Positions 8,588-17,090 of a stretch of 64,000 bases of DNA are shown here, one piece after another. Each line of letters begins with the position of its first letter. Position 1 is the stretch's first letter. The notes beneath the pieces were generated by a model that was not told the origin of the DNA, did no database searches, and worked only from the letters and a program-made list of their open reading frames with translations. A program made the position numbers and the translations under genes. The stretch comes from Flaviflagellibacter rhizophilus (lineage in GTDB: Bacteria; Pseudomonadota; Alphaproteobacteria; Rhizobiales; Methylopilaceae): NCBI RefSeq assembly GCF_033898525.1, contig NZ_JAXAFJ010000001.1, positions 310,001 to 374,000 on the forward strand, in the 5' to 3' direction.

Positions 8588-9646
8588 TCAGCGAGGCTTG
8601 AGAACTAGGCGAAACAAGGTCGGTGTCGTCAGGAGAACAAGTATCACCCGGCACAATTGGCAGGTGACGACAAAGGCGGTGTGAACTCCGATCGCATACG
8701 CCACGATCGTGATTTCGACGATGCCGCCGGGTGCGAAGGCGAGGATGAGCGCGAGCAGGGGTTCATCCGCGAACAGGCTGCACAGCCACGCGGCGCCCAA
8801 CGCCGCCGCCAGCAGCACCACCGCCCACGCAAGGCCGTGGGCGGCGGTGGTGCGGAGCTCCCTCCAGGTGGTGCCGGCGAACCGTGCGCCGGAAATCGAC
8901 CCGATGATGACCTGCACGAAGGCGACGAGCCATCCCGGCGGCGAAACCTCCGTCAGGCCGCCCACATGGACGGCTGCGCTCAGCAGCATGGGCACCACCA
9001 TGACGCCGCCAAGACTGCGGAAAGGACGGCCGATGAAGAAGCCCGCCACGCCGCACGCCAGCAGGATGATCCAGTCCTGCAAGGCGGCTTCCGGAGCCGC
9101 ATGGACCGGCGCGGCGCTGCCGAGCGGATCGCCGGGCAGGAGCAGCACCTGAACGAGGAACGGCACGGTGAAGACCACGAGGATGATCCGTAGAGCGTGG
9201 ATCAGCACGAGCCTGCGCACGTCCCCGCCAAGGCTGCCACCGAGTAGGGTCAGTTCTCCGAGACCTCCCGGAGCGGAGGCAAAGAAGGCCGTGACGCTGT
9301 CATAGCCTAGCCCTTTGTGGAAGAACGCCCAGCCCAGGAACGTCATGGCGACCGAGTAGAGCAGCAGGGTGGCCAGCACGTCCCACCAGCCGAGCATCGA
9401 CATCACCACCGGCAGGGAGAATGCGCTGCCGGCCAGCACGCCCACAAAGGGACGGGCCACGTTCCAGGCTACGCGCGGCAGGAACCATCCTCCACCGGCA
9501 AGCGCCATGGCGGCGGTGGCGAACAGCGAGCCGAGCGTCCACGGCAGGGGCGTGTGCAAGGCGTGGAAGACCGCGCCGCCGACAAGGCCGACGGCGAGGG
9601 CCACCAATGTGTTGCGGACCGCTGTCAAGTTCGAGGATTGGGCCAT
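8588..9646 (-). CDS. AbrB-like membrane protein (COG3180)
   Basis: Integral membrane protein of 352 residues with about ten hydrophobic segments, matching the AbrB duplicate-domain family (PF05145), sometimes mislabelled ammonia monooxygenase. The internal duplication shows as two similar motifs, FFASAPGGLGELTLL in the first half and AFAPGGIVEITIVA in the second. Family members are presumed transporters of unknown substrate. It is the last gene of a minus-strand run headed by tctC, 40 bp after the isomerase gene, so it may help export or import the same carboxylate or its product. Confidence 0.8.
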   Translation of the reverse strand: MAQSSNLTAVRNTLVALAVGLVGGAVFHALHTPLPWTLGSLFATAAMALAGGGWFLPRVAWNVARPFVGVLAGSAFSLPVVMSMLGWWDVLATLLLYSVAMTFLGWAFFHKGLGYDSVTAFFASAPGGLGELTLLGGSLGGDVRRLVLIHALRIILVVFTVPFLVQVLLLPGDPLGSAAPVHAAPEAALQDWIILLACGVAGFFIGRPFRSLGGVMVVPMLLSAAVHVGGLTEVSPPGWLVAFVQVIIGSISGARFAGTTWRELRTTAAHGLAWAVVLLAAALGAAWLCSLFADEPLLALILAFAPGGIVEITIVAYAIGVHTAFVVTCQLCRVILVLLTTPTLFRLVLKPR

Positions 9647-9686
9647 GGCGGGACCGTAGCGGCGATGGCGCCGCTACGTCACGGGT

Positions 9687-10511
9687 TCAGGCAGCCATCT
9701 CGACCATGCCAGCCAGCTTTTCGCGGCCTTCCACCATGTCCTGCAGCGTGCCGAACGCGTTCATGTAATGGCCCTGGAAACCTAGCTTATCCAGCTTCGC
9801 GAAGAGGCCGGGGAAGTCGAAGTCGCCAGTGCCCGGCAACAGATGCTCTTCCTTGCCGTTGCGCCAGCAATCGGCGAGCCGCACCTCGTCGCACCTCTTG
9901 ATGTCCATGGCGGCAAGGAAGGCATCGACACCGTCGTCCACGATGTGGGCATGGTTGGCGGTGAATGCCCAGCGCAGATTGGGCGATGACAGCCGGTCGA
10001 AATAGAACAGGGTCTCCTCGACATTATGGCCGAGATAGTGGACCTCGGCGTCGTCCGGCTCCCAGTTCATGTTTTCAAGCAGCAGCGTGAGGCCGATCTC
10101 CTCGGCATAGCCGCTGAGCCGCTTCAATCGCTCCAATCCCGCATCCATCCGCATCTGCACGTCGGAGGTGAAGTGATAACCGGCGTGCACCACCATCCAC
10201 TCGCCGCCCAGCTTCTTGCAGGCATCCATGTGTCCCATGAGGTAGCGGTCGACGCCATCGCGGACATGCGGCGCCACCTCGGCAACGTTGACGGCGGACA
10301 TGGTGTGCACGCCGACATGGATGCCATGCTGGTCGCACACGTCTCGGATGCCGCGGATGCGTTCCGGCGTCAGGGTCTCGATGGCGTTGGGGGCCACGTC
10401 GATCTTGAGGTCGAGATAGCGGATGCCGTGCTGCACGGCGGCGGCCAGGCCGTCCTCGATCTTGTTTCGCTGGCCGAGGTCGACGCCGATGCGGTCTCGC
10501 AGTGTGGTCAT
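9687..10511 (-). CDS. sugar phosphate isomerase/epimerase-like TIM-barrel protein
   Basis: Cytoplasmic protein of 274 residues in the xylose-isomerase-like TIM-barrel (AP endonuclease 2) family, which includes hydroxypyruvate isomerases, inosose dehydratases and 3-dehydroshikimate dehydratases. Barrel features include metal-ligand-like residues in VVHAGYHF, LLLENMNWE, WAFTANHAHIV and LPGTGDFDFPGLF. It sits 34 bp after tctA in the same orientation, so it probably acts on the compound taken up by the TctABC transporter. The substrate cannot be read from sequence alone. Confidence 0.78.
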   Translation of the reverse strand: MTTLRDRIGVDLGQRNKIEDGLAAAVQHGIRYLDLKIDVAPNAIETLTPERIRGIRDVCDQHGIHVGVHTMSAVNVAEVAPHVRDGVDRYLMGHMDACKKLGGEWMVVHAGYHFTSDVQMRMDAGLERLKRLSGYAEEIGLTLLLENMNWEPDDAEVHYLGHNVEETLFYFDRLSSPNLRWAFTANHAHIVDDGVDAFLAAMDIKRCDEVRLADCWRNGKEEHLLPGTGDFDFPGLFAKLDKLGFQGHYMNAFGTLQDMVEGREKLAGMVEMAA

Positions 10512-10545
10512 GGTTCGCTCCTTGGATCTGGTCTTGAAGGTGGGA

Positions 10546-12060
10546 TCAGTGGATCGCCGGCACGGCCGGGATATCCGCGGCGCGGCGCTCGCGGCGGCGG
10601 CGCAGGGCGGTCATTCCGAGCGAGCCGGCGATGAACAGGACCGTCAGGCCGAGCAGCCCGGCAGACAGCGGATCCTGGAAGAAGATCGCGTGTTCGCCGT
10701 AGCCGAGATCTACAGCGCGCCGGTAATTGCGCTCCACGATGCCGCCGAGCACGAGGGCGAGCACCAGCGGCAGCACGGGAAACCGCAGGGTCTTCATCAC
10801 ATAGCCGAGCACGCCCATGCCGATCATGATCAGCACGTCGAAGATGTTCTGGTTGACCGAGTAGACGCCCGAGGACACCAGCGCGATGATGAAGGCCATC
10901 AGGAAGGCGCGCGGCCGGTTCACCAGCCAGATGCAGGGCGGCAGCATCAGGAAGCCCAGCACGAGTTGCGACAGGTTGGCGATGAACAGGCCGCCGAACA
11001 GGCCGTAGACGAATTGCGGGTTCTTCGTCAGCAGCGCCGGGCCGGGCTCGATGCCGTGCAGGATGAGGCCACCGAGCAGCACCGCCGTCGACCCTGAGCT
11101 CGGGATGCCGAAGGTCAGTGTTGGAATCAGCGCCGTTGCCGCCACGGTGTTGTTGGCCGCCTCCGGCGCCGCGATGCCCTCCGGCGAGCCCTTGCCGAAC
11201 TCTTCCGGATGCTTCGACCAGCGCCGCGCCTCGTTGTAGGAGAGGAAGGAGGCGAGCGTCGCGCCGCCGCCCGGCGTGACGCCATCGAAGGTGCCGATGC
11301 CGGTGCCGATCAGCGTGGCCGGCATGATGCGCTTCAGCATCGGCCAGTTGGGCAGCTTGATGCGCATGCTGGTGGAGGCGCGGTCCCAGGCCGGCGCGCT
11401 GGTCTGGTGGAACAGTTCCGCCATAGCGAACATGCCGATCAGCACGAGTATGGGCTCGATGCCGCCGAGCAGTTCCGCCGAGCCGAAGGTGAAGCGCTGC
11501 ACGCCGGAGAGCGGGTCGATGCCGATGGTGGAGATCGCGAGCCCCACGATCGCGGCCAGGAAGGCCTTGATGATGGAGCCATCGGACAGTGTGGCGATGA
11601 GGCTGAGCCCGAACACGCCGAGCGCGAAGAAGGCCGGCGCCGTGAAGTAGAGCGCGATGCGCGAAAGCGGACCGGTGAGCCCCACCACCAGCACCATGCC
11701 GATGAGTCCGCCGATGACGCCGGCCACAAGCGAGATGCCCAAGGCTTCGCCGCTCTTGCCCTGCTTGTGCATCTCATAGCCGTCGATGACGGTGGTCACC
11801 GCCGCGCTGGTGCCGGGCGTGCGGATGAGGATGGCGGGTATGGAGCCGCCATATTCCGCGCCGACATAGGTGGAGGCCAGCAGGATGATGGCCATGGTGG
11901 GGTCCATGCCGAAGGTGAACGGCAGGAGCAGCGCCATGGTGATGGATGCGGAGAGGCCGGGAAGCGCGCCCCCGATGATGCCCCAGGCCACGCCGGCAAA
12001 GGCGTAGAACACGGCCGGCGAGGCGAAGATGGTGTGCAGTGCTATGTTGAAGCCGTCCAT
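10546..12060 (-). CDS. tctA: tripartite tricarboxylate transporter large membrane subunit TctA
   Basis: Large transport subunit of a TTT system, 504 residues with about twelve hydrophobic stretches. The TctA fingerprint GALPGLSASITMALLLPFTF and a second glycine/proline-rich motif (TFDGVTPGGGATLASFLSY) are visible, as is the conserved TFGIPSSGSTAVLLGGL. It works with TctB and the periplasmic TctC as a sodium- or proton-driven carboxylate importer. The gene order tctC-tctB-tctA is canonical, and a divergent GntR regulator with operators lies upstream of tctC. Confidence 0.92.
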   Translation of the reverse strand: MDGFNIALHTIFASPAVFYAFAGVAWGIIGGALPGLSASITMALLLPFTFGMDPTMAIILLASTYVGAEYGGSIPAILIRTPGTSAAVTTVIDGYEMHKQGKSGEALGISLVAGVIGGLIGMVLVVGLTGPLSRIALYFTAPAFFALGVFGLSLIATLSDGSIIKAFLAAIVGLAISTIGIDPLSGVQRFTFGSAELLGGIEPILVLIGMFAMAELFHQTSAPAWDRASTSMRIKLPNWPMLKRIMPATLIGTGIGTFDGVTPGGGATLASFLSYNEARRWSKHPEEFGKGSPEGIAAPEAANNTVAATALIPTLTFGIPSSGSTAVLLGGLILHGIEPGPALLTKNPQFVYGLFGGLFIANLSQLVLGFLMLPPCIWLVNRPRAFLMAFIIALVSSGVYSVNQNIFDVLIMIGMGVLGYVMKTLRFPVLPLVLALVLGGIVERNYRRAVDLGYGEHAIFFQDPLSAGLLGLTVLFIAGSLGMTALRRRRERRAADIPAVPAIH

Positions 12061-12105
12061 TGCGGTGTCCTGCTTCTTTTCTGGCGGCGCGGCCGCAGGT
12101 CAGGT

Positions 12106-12627
12106 TCAGGCGAAGGGCAGGCCGTGGGCCGCTGCGAACAGGCGGCTCCAGAGGCCGAGCGGCATGTGGATGCCGAGCAGGACCATGAAGAACAGCCAGA
12201 AGAACAGGCCGCCGCCAATGGCAACCGCGACGGACATGGCCGATAGCGGATAGCCCCCGTAGCGCGACACCGCGAGGATCAGCAGGCCGATGGCGACCGG
12301 GTAGCCGACGAGTTCCAGGGCCAGCACGAACAGCAGAACGATGCCGAGCAGGCCGAGCGCTCGCTTGTGCTCGAACCACAGGCGCCCGGGCTCCTTCCGC
12401 TCCTCGGGCACGGCGGCTGACGGACGGGCCCTGGCAAGGCCGGCGGAGTACAGGGCCTGTCCGATGAGCGCCACCGAGAGAACCGCCCCGCAGATCGCCA
12501 GCAGCTTGGGAAATGCGGACGACGGAACCGTGGTGTCCAGGATGCTCGGCGGCATGGCGGCCGCCGAGACATAGTAGGCGATGGAGAGCACAAGCAGCAC
12601 GCTGCCCGAGACGAGGTTAGCCAGCAT
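12106..12627 (-). CDS. tctB: tripartite tricarboxylate transporter small membrane subunit TctB
   Basis: Small membrane subunit of the TTT transporter, 173 residues with four hydrophobic segments, the usual TctB layout. Typical features are the N-terminal segment followed by SAFPKLLAICGAVLSVALI and a C-terminal half ending in LGIHMPLGLW. A GGAGG ribosome-binding site is visible just upstream. It lies 18 bp after tctC and 45 bp before tctA, consistent with one transcript. TctB proteins diverge greatly in sequence, so the call rests on topology, size and context. Confidence 0.88.
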   Translation of the reverse strand: MLANLVSGSVLLVLSIAYYVSAAAMPPSILDTTVPSSAFPKLLAICGAVLSVALIGQALYSAGLARARPSAAVPEERKEPGRLWFEHKRALGLLGIVLLFVLALELVGYPVAIGLLILAVSRYGGYPLSAMSVAVAIGGGLFFWLFFMVLLGIHMPLGLWSRLFAAAHGLPFA

Positions 12628-12645
12628 GGGACCGTGCCTCCGGGG

Positions 12646-13632
12646 CTAGTTCTTCTTCTGCTTCAGGCCGACCTGCGTGAAGAACGCGTCGAGCTCGGAC
12701 GCGAACTTGTTGGTCAACGCATCGAAATCCTGCGCCGAGAGATAGGCCGGGATGCCGTTGCTCTTGGTGTAGAACTCCTTGTACTGCGGGTCTTCAAGCA
12801 CCAGCTGGATGGCCTTCTCCCAGGCCTGCGCGATCTCCGGAGGCGTACCCTTCTTGACGACGAAGCCGCGCCAGCCGGTGGCGGTCACGTCCACGCCCTG
12901 CTCCTTGGCGGTGGGAACGTCCGGGAAATTTGCGAGGCGGGTGTCCATGACGGCCGCCAGGATGCGCATCTGCCCGGCCTCGACCTGCGCCGTGATCTCC
13001 TGCGCATCGCCGGAGCCGATATCGACCGCGCCGCTCAGCACGTTCAGCGTCAACTGGCCCCCGCTGTCGTGCGTCGCCACGACCATGTTGAGGCCGGTGC
13101 GGAGCTTGAAGGTCTCCACGACCATGCGGTCGATGGACGCCGCCGTTCCCGCGCCGAACTTCAGCTTGCCGGGGTTCTCCTTGGCATAGGCGACCACGTC
13201 CTGCAGCGTCTTGAACGGGCTGTCGGAACGCACAAAGAAGATGGGCGAATCGTACAGCACGTTCACGACGGGCTGCATGTCCTTGTAGCTGTAGGGCGGG
13301 TTGCTGAGCACGCTGACGACGACGTGCTGGGTGGACACGCCATAGAGCAATGAGCCGTCCGCCGGCCCTTCAACGATGCGCCGCATGGCATTCGCGCCGC
13401 CGCTGCCGGGCACGTTCTCAACGACGAAGTTGATGCCCCAGCGCGGGCCCAGCGTCTTCACCAGGTTGCGGAGGAACACATCGCCGCCGCCCCCGGGCCC
13501 GGAGCTGGTGATCAGCGTCACCGTCTTGTGCGGATAGGCCGGATATTTCGCGTCCTGCGCGAATGCCGAACCCGCCAGCAGGACCGCTGAACCGAATAGC
13601 GCAGCAGACAGCATTCTCCCGATGCTCTTCAT
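12646..13632 (-). CDS. tctC: tripartite tricarboxylate transporter solute receptor TctC (Bug family)
   Basis: Secreted solute receptor of the Bug/TctC family, 328 residues with a Sec signal ending near GSAFA-QDA. Family marks are the segment KTVTLITSSGPGGGGD, NVPGSGGANAMRRIV and the C-terminal YKEFYTKSNGIPAYLS. I chose ATG 13632 because GGAG lies six bases upstream; an in-frame GTG at 13644 is the alternative. It heads the tctCBA-isomerase-AbrB operon. Bug receptors bind many carboxylates, aromatic acids and amides, so the ligand is open. Confidence 0.9.
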   Translation of the reverse strand: MKSIGRMLSAALFGSAVLLAGSAFAQDAKYPAYPHKTVTLITSSGPGGGGDVFLRNLVKTLGPRWGINFVVENVPGSGGANAMRRIVEGPADGSLLYGVSTQHVVVSVLSNPPYSYKDMQPVVNVLYDSPIFFVRSDSPFKTLQDVVAYAKENPGKLKFGAGTAASIDRMVVETFKLRTGLNMVVATHDSGGQLTLNVLSGAVDIGSGDAQEITAQVEAGQMRILAAVMDTRLANFPDVPTAKEQGVDVTATGWRGFVVKKGTPPEIAQAWEKAIQLVLEDPQYKEFYTKSNGIPAYLSAQDFDALTNKFASELDAFFTQVGLKQKKN

Positions 13633-13705
13633 GACGTTCTCCACCCTTTGCCACGGCGGGTTTTCCCGCTCGTGGAGACGGTTTCCCGCCTCTGTTTATG
13701 CCATC

Positions 13706-13734
13706 ATGATTTGCTAGCCCCAGTTGATTGTCAA
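13706..13734 (-). promoter_or_regulatory. predicted promoter of the tctC operon
   Basis: Reading the minus strand, a perfect TTGACA (13734-13729) is followed after exactly 17 bases by AATCAT (13711-13706; 4 of 6 matches to TATAAT). The -35 box lies inside the palindromic operator at 13728-13737, so repressor binding should block polymerase. Confidence 0.55.
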
Positions 13735-13737
13735 CAA
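13728..13737. promoter_or_regulatory. GntR (FCD) operator, upstream copy
   Basis: TTGTCAACAA, an inverted repeat fitting the TNGTNNACNA pattern bound by FadR-subfamily GntR regulators. It covers the -35 box of the tctC operon and lies 32 bp from the proposed start of the divergent regulator gene. A near-identical copy starts 62 bp further on. Confidence 0.6.
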
Positions 13738-13759
13738 TATAGGCGCTAAATACAAACTT

Positions 13760-14455
13760 ATGGCGATTGAACCGCATCCTGACGATGTATTGTCGACAAA
13801 CGAGGTAATGACCTCCGCCGATCGCGCGTTTCGGGTTCTCGAGGAGGAAATCGTCAGCGGCCGCATCCCCATGGGTACGAAGCTCGGCGAGGAAAGCCTT
13901 GCCTCCCGCTTCGGCATCAGCCGAGGGCCCCTGCGCGAGGCGCTAAGGCGGCTGGAAGGTCGTTCGTTGGTCGTCAGTGCGGCGCACGCCGGCGTACGTG
14001 TCGTCCAGCTGAAGACGGAAGACCTGATCGAGCTCTACGAGGTCAGGGAAAGCCTTGAAGGCTTGGCGGTGCGTCTTGCCGCAGAACGTGGGTCCGATGA
14101 GGAGATCAGATCCTTGCGCGCCTTTGTAGACAGCCAGGCCGCAACGCGTGCGCCTGATGATCGCGACTATTCCCAAGGCATTGGCGACGAGGATTTCCAC
14201 TACCGCATCGCAACCGTCAGCGGTTCGAAACGATTGCAGAACCTGCTGTGCGGAGACCTGTATTCGCTGATCCGGCTCTGCCGTTTCCGGACTTGGACCA
14301 TTCCTGGCCAGAAGCGCTCGCAAGAGGATCATGAGCGCATCATGCAGGCCATCGAAGAGAGGGATGGGGAACTCGCCGATCTCTTGATGCGCCGTCATGT
14401 GGCTGCTGCCCGGGCAAGGTTCATGACCGCGGAAGCCGCCTCCACGAAACTTTGA
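13760..14455 (+). CDS. GntR-family transcriptional regulator, FCD subgroup (regulator 1)
   Basis: DNA-binding regulator, 231 residues from ATG 13760. A winged helix comes first (RAFRVLEEEIVSGRIPMG, SRFGISRGPLREALRRLEG), followed by an all-helical FCD ligand domain with metal-ligand-like residues (DEDFHYRIATVSGSKRL, DHERIMQAIEERDGELADLLMRRH). It is divergent from tctC and flanked by two TTGTC(A/G)ACAA operators, so it probably represses both itself and the tct operon until a substrate binds. No good Shine-Dalgarno precedes 13760, and a -10-like TAAATA lies just upstream, so the message may be leaderless. ATG 13808, with GAGG only two bases upstream, is the alternative start. Confidence 0.85.
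   Translation: MAIEPHPDDVLSTNEVMTSADRAFRVLEEEIVSGRIPMGTKLGEESLASRFGISRGPLREALRRLEGRSLVVSAAHAGVRVVQLKTEDLIELYEVRESLEGLAVRLAAERGSDEEIRSLRAFVDSQAATRAPDDRDYSQGIGDEDFHYRIATVSGSKRLQNLLCGDLYSLIRLCRFRTWTIPGQKRSQEDHERIMQAIEERDGELADLLMRRHVAAARARFMTAEAASTKL
13790..13799. promoter_or_regulatory. GntR (FCD) operator, downstream copy
   Basis: TTGTCGACAA, a perfect 10-bp palindrome fitting TNGTNNACNA. It lies 62 bp (about six helical turns) from the first copy and inside, or just before, the regulator's first codons depending on start choice. The spacing would allow cooperative or looping repression. Confidence 0.55.
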
Positions 14456-14466
14456 AAATGAGTTTC

Positions 14467-14504
14467 CGCCAGCAGCCTTGACGGCGAACTGCGCGTTGCT
14501 GGCG
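14467..14504. terminator. terminator-like hairpin after GntR regulator 1
   Basis: Arms CGCCAGCA (14467-14474) and TGCTGGCG (14497-14504) form an 8-bp stem 12 bases after the regulator stop, with a short T-rich run (ATCTTT) following. The 22-base loop is long, so the call is tentative. Confidence 0.4.
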
Positions 14505-14777
14505 ATCTTTGGTTAGAAGTGCTGGTCGACCGACGAAGAGATCGCGCAAGCATTTGGAAATGTGCAGCGGACGCTGGCAACCGCCCGGGCAGGCTGGGAA
14601 CACGCCGTGCACTTGGATTCGTAGCACGTCGGCGGCTTCCCACCGGCGGTCCACGAGACCAGCTCGCGGCTTTTCCGTCAGTACATGCCTGGCCGCGGTG
14701 CATCCGCGAGTTCGGCGTCGCAGCCGGACGATCCTTTCGGCTTTGCCCCTGCCCCGCGGCTCCGGTACCCGAAGCTG
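14505..14777. other. convergent intergenic region without a recognisable gene
   Basis: Between the hairpin after regulator 1 and the end of the opposing threonine aldolase gene. Frames on both strands are Arg/Ser/Pro-rich with no family motif or codon pattern typical of the neighbours. I see no RNA gene, IS end or repeat. Confidence 0.45.
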
Positions 14778-15818
14778 TCAAGCCAACGCTGACCTGAGAG
14801 ATGTAGCCGCAAGCGTCGTCTGGCGCGCATCTACATCAAGGTGGAACACCGCACGCATGACGTGGCTAGACTCAATGCCGATCCGCACACCGTCCTCGAG
14901 CAGGTGGCGACCGACAGCCTGCGCTGAATGTCCAGAGGCTGAAACGTCGAAGAATACGAGGTTTGTGTGTGGATTCGGGTTCAACAGCGAAACGCCTGGG
15001 ATCTCGCCTAACAGTGCAGCGAAGCGCCGAGCATTTGCATGATCTTCGGCCAGGCGAGCCACATTGTGGTCGAGCGCGTACAGACCCGCTGCCGCGAGAA
15101 TGCCGGCCTGCCGCATCGCGCCTCCCAGCCGGTGCTTCCAAACATCCGCTTCGGCGATGAAGTCGGCGGATCCGGCGAGAACACCGCCAACAGGGCACCC
15201 CAGGCCTTTCGAGAGATCCAGCCAAACGCTGTCGAATGGCGCTGCTTGCAGCGATGCATCCACTCCCGACGCCACGACAGCGTTCATCAGGCGAGCGCCA
15301 TCCATGTGAAGAAGAAGACCGGCCCCGCGGGCTTCATCAATCAAAGCCTGCAGCACGTCCGCCGGCCAGACACTTCCACCACCGCGGTTGCTGGTCTGCT
15401 CCACGGCCACCACGCGCTGGCGAGGCGCTTTCACCCTGTGCGGCCGCAAGGTGGAGCGAAGCTGCTCGGCCGTGAAGATGCCGTCCGGCGATGCAATGGT
15501 TCGGATGACACTATGGGCAAGCACGGCAGCGCCGGCGCCTTCGGACCCGACAATGTGGGCGCTGCTGGCCGCGATGATCTCGTCGCCGGGCCGGCAGTGA
15601 ACTGCGAGCGCGATCTGGTTGCACATCGTGCCCGACGGCAGGAAGAGGGCCCGCTCCTGCCCGAGGAGCGAAGCCACGCGTTCGTTCAACGCGTTGACGG
15701 TGGGGTCCTCGCCACGCTGCTCGTCACCGACCTCGGCATTCGCCATCGCCTGACGCATCGCCGTGCAGGGCTTGGTGGCGGTGTCGCTGACGAGGTCGAT
15801 GCGAATGCTCGGGTTCAC
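14778..15818 (-). CDS. threonine aldolase / beta-eliminating lyase family PLP enzyme
   Basis: PLP-dependent fold-type I enzyme, 346 residues, of the low-specificity L-threonine aldolase family (cleaves threonine or other beta-hydroxy amino acids to glycine plus aldehyde). Visible motifs are the N-terminal DLVSDTATKPC, EDPTVNALNERVASLLG, FLPSGTMCNQIAL, LLHMDGARLMNA and the PLP-Lys segment LDLSKGLGCPVGG. The start is a GTG five bases after the stop of the aminotransferase gene, implying coupling. As the last gene of an amino-acid uptake operon, it probably degrades an imported hydroxy amino acid. Confidence 0.85.
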   Translation of the reverse strand: MNPSIRIDLVSDTATKPCTAMRQAMANAEVGDEQRGEDPTVNALNERVASLLGQERALFLPSGTMCNQIALAVHCRPGDEIIAASSAHIVGSEGAGAAVLAHSVIRTIASPDGIFTAEQLRSTLRPHRVKAPRQRVVAVEQTSNRGGGSVWPADVLQALIDEARGAGLLLHMDGARLMNAVVASGVDASLQAAPFDSVWLDLSKGLGCPVGGVLAGSADFIAEADVWKHRLGGAMRQAGILAAAGLYALDHNVARLAEDHANARRFAALLGEIPGVSLLNPNPHTNLVFFDVSASGHSAQAVGRHLLEDGVRIGIESSHVMRAVFHLDVDARQTTLAATSLRSALA

Positions 15819-15823
15819 CGGCC

Positions 15824-17053
15824 TCAGGCCTGTGCGCGCAATGACTGGAGACCGTCACGAAGCGCTCCGACGGCCGCGTCGATGTCCGTCTCGTCGTTGT
15901 ACGCGTGCAGGCCGAACCGCATCTGGCCGCGCCGGATCGTGTGCGCGATGCGCCGCTGCTTCAGGAATGCGGAAAGCGGTTCGATGACCGGATCACTGGA
16001 AAAGCCATGGCCGCCGGCATCGAGTTCGCCCAGCGTCAGGATATGTGACTGCCGTGGGCCACTGCCCGGCACCGCGGGTTTCAGGCCCAACGCACTGACG
16101 CCCTCGTGGAACATGGAGGCAAGGCGCAGCACCCTCGCCTCGATCGCGTCGCCGCCGAGCGCGAGCAGCCGGTCCAGCGAGGCGTCGGCCGCATAGGCGC
16201 CGGCGAGGTTGTAGCTGCCGACCTCGAAGCGGCGGCTGTCGGGCTGGTATTCCCAGTCGAAGCCGCCCATCGTGGAGTGGTCGTCCGTCTTCTGCAGCAC
16301 CGAGGAGCGCGAGAGATAGGCCGGATGCAGGCGGTCGATCCACTTCGGAGACACGTAGAGAAAGCCGAAGCCGTACAGGCCCAGCAACCCCTTCGACGTC
16401 GAGGTCGCAAACGCTCCGACCGGCTCAGCGGAGAGGTCATGCCGGAAGATTCCGGCGGTCTGCACGCCATCAACCAGTAGCAAGACATCGCTGCGCTCAG
16501 CCGCCTCGCCCAGCTTCCGCAGGTCGGTACGATGGCCCGGTGCGAACGTCGCCGATGCAGCGGCAACCACCCGCGTCCGCGAGTTCATTGCGGAGATCAT
16601 CGCGTCCGCGTCCACCGCACCTTCGGCATCCGCTGCAACGACCCGGACTTGCACACCGCGCTCGCGGAGGCGCAGCCACGGATAGACGTTGTTCGGATGC
16701 TCCGCGTCGGAAGTCAGGACGACGTTGTCCCCTTCCTTCCAAGGCATGGCCCAGGCGATGCTGTTGGTGCCGTCGGACACGTTGCGGGTCGCGGCGATGG
16801 TCTCCGGCGCTACATTCATGAGGCGCGCGAACTTTTCGCGGGCGGATGCCACGCGCACCTCATGGTCGGTCCGGACCGCGGACGCCATTGCCAGATGATC
16901 GAGGAACACATCCACAGAGGCGCGCACATCGTCGTGCAGGATCATCTTGTCGCAGATCGACAGGTAGGTCTGGGAACGTAGCGCCGGAAAACCTGCACGG
17001 AAATCTGCGAAGGCGTCATTCCCGGAGTCGATCGTCATCATGTCCACTTTCAT
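15824..17053 (-). CDS. class V aminotransferase (isopenicillin-N-epimerase/cysteine-desulfurase-like)
   Basis: PLP enzyme of 409 residues, class V fold. The segments NVSDGTNSIAWAM, TSDAEHPNNVYPWL, LLLVDGVQTAGIF and the lysine in TSTSKGLLGLYGFGFLYV are diagnostic. Members include cysteine desulfurases, kynureninase-like enzymes, isopenicillin N epimerases and egtE-like lyases; there is no Cys-containing loop near the C-terminus, which argues against a dedicated desulfurase. It lies 37 bp after the transporter ATPase gene. With the downstream aldolase it probably processes the imported amino acid, perhaps as a racemase/epimerase or beta-lyase. Substrate unknown. Confidence 0.8.
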   Translation of the reverse strand: MKVDMMTIDSGNDAFADFRAGFPALRSQTYLSICDKMILHDDVRASVDVFLDHLAMASAVRTDHEVRVASAREKFARLMNVAPETIAATRNVSDGTNSIAWAMPWKEGDNVVLTSDAEHPNNVYPWLRLRERGVQVRVVAADAEGAVDADAMISAMNSRTRVVAAASATFAPGHRTDLRKLGEAAERSDVLLLVDGVQTAGIFRHDLSAEPVGAFATSTSKGLLGLYGFGFLYVSPKWIDRLHPAYLSRSSVLQKTDDHSTMGGFDWEYQPDSRRFEVGSYNLAGAYAADASLDRLLALGGDAIEARVLRLASMFHEGVSALGLKPAVPGSGPRQSHILTLGELDAGGHGFSSDPVIEPLSAFLKQRRIAHTIRRGQMRFGLHAYNDETDIDAAVGALRDGLQSLRAQA

Positions 17054-17090
17054 CTGATAGCTGGCTGGAAGCGTCCCGGCGCGCGGGGGC

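Noticed and set aside
14395..14781. Possible transposase remnant in the gap after GntR regulator 1
   Set aside because: Arg-rich frames on both strands vaguely suggest it, but there are no catalytic motifs, terminal repeats or target duplications.
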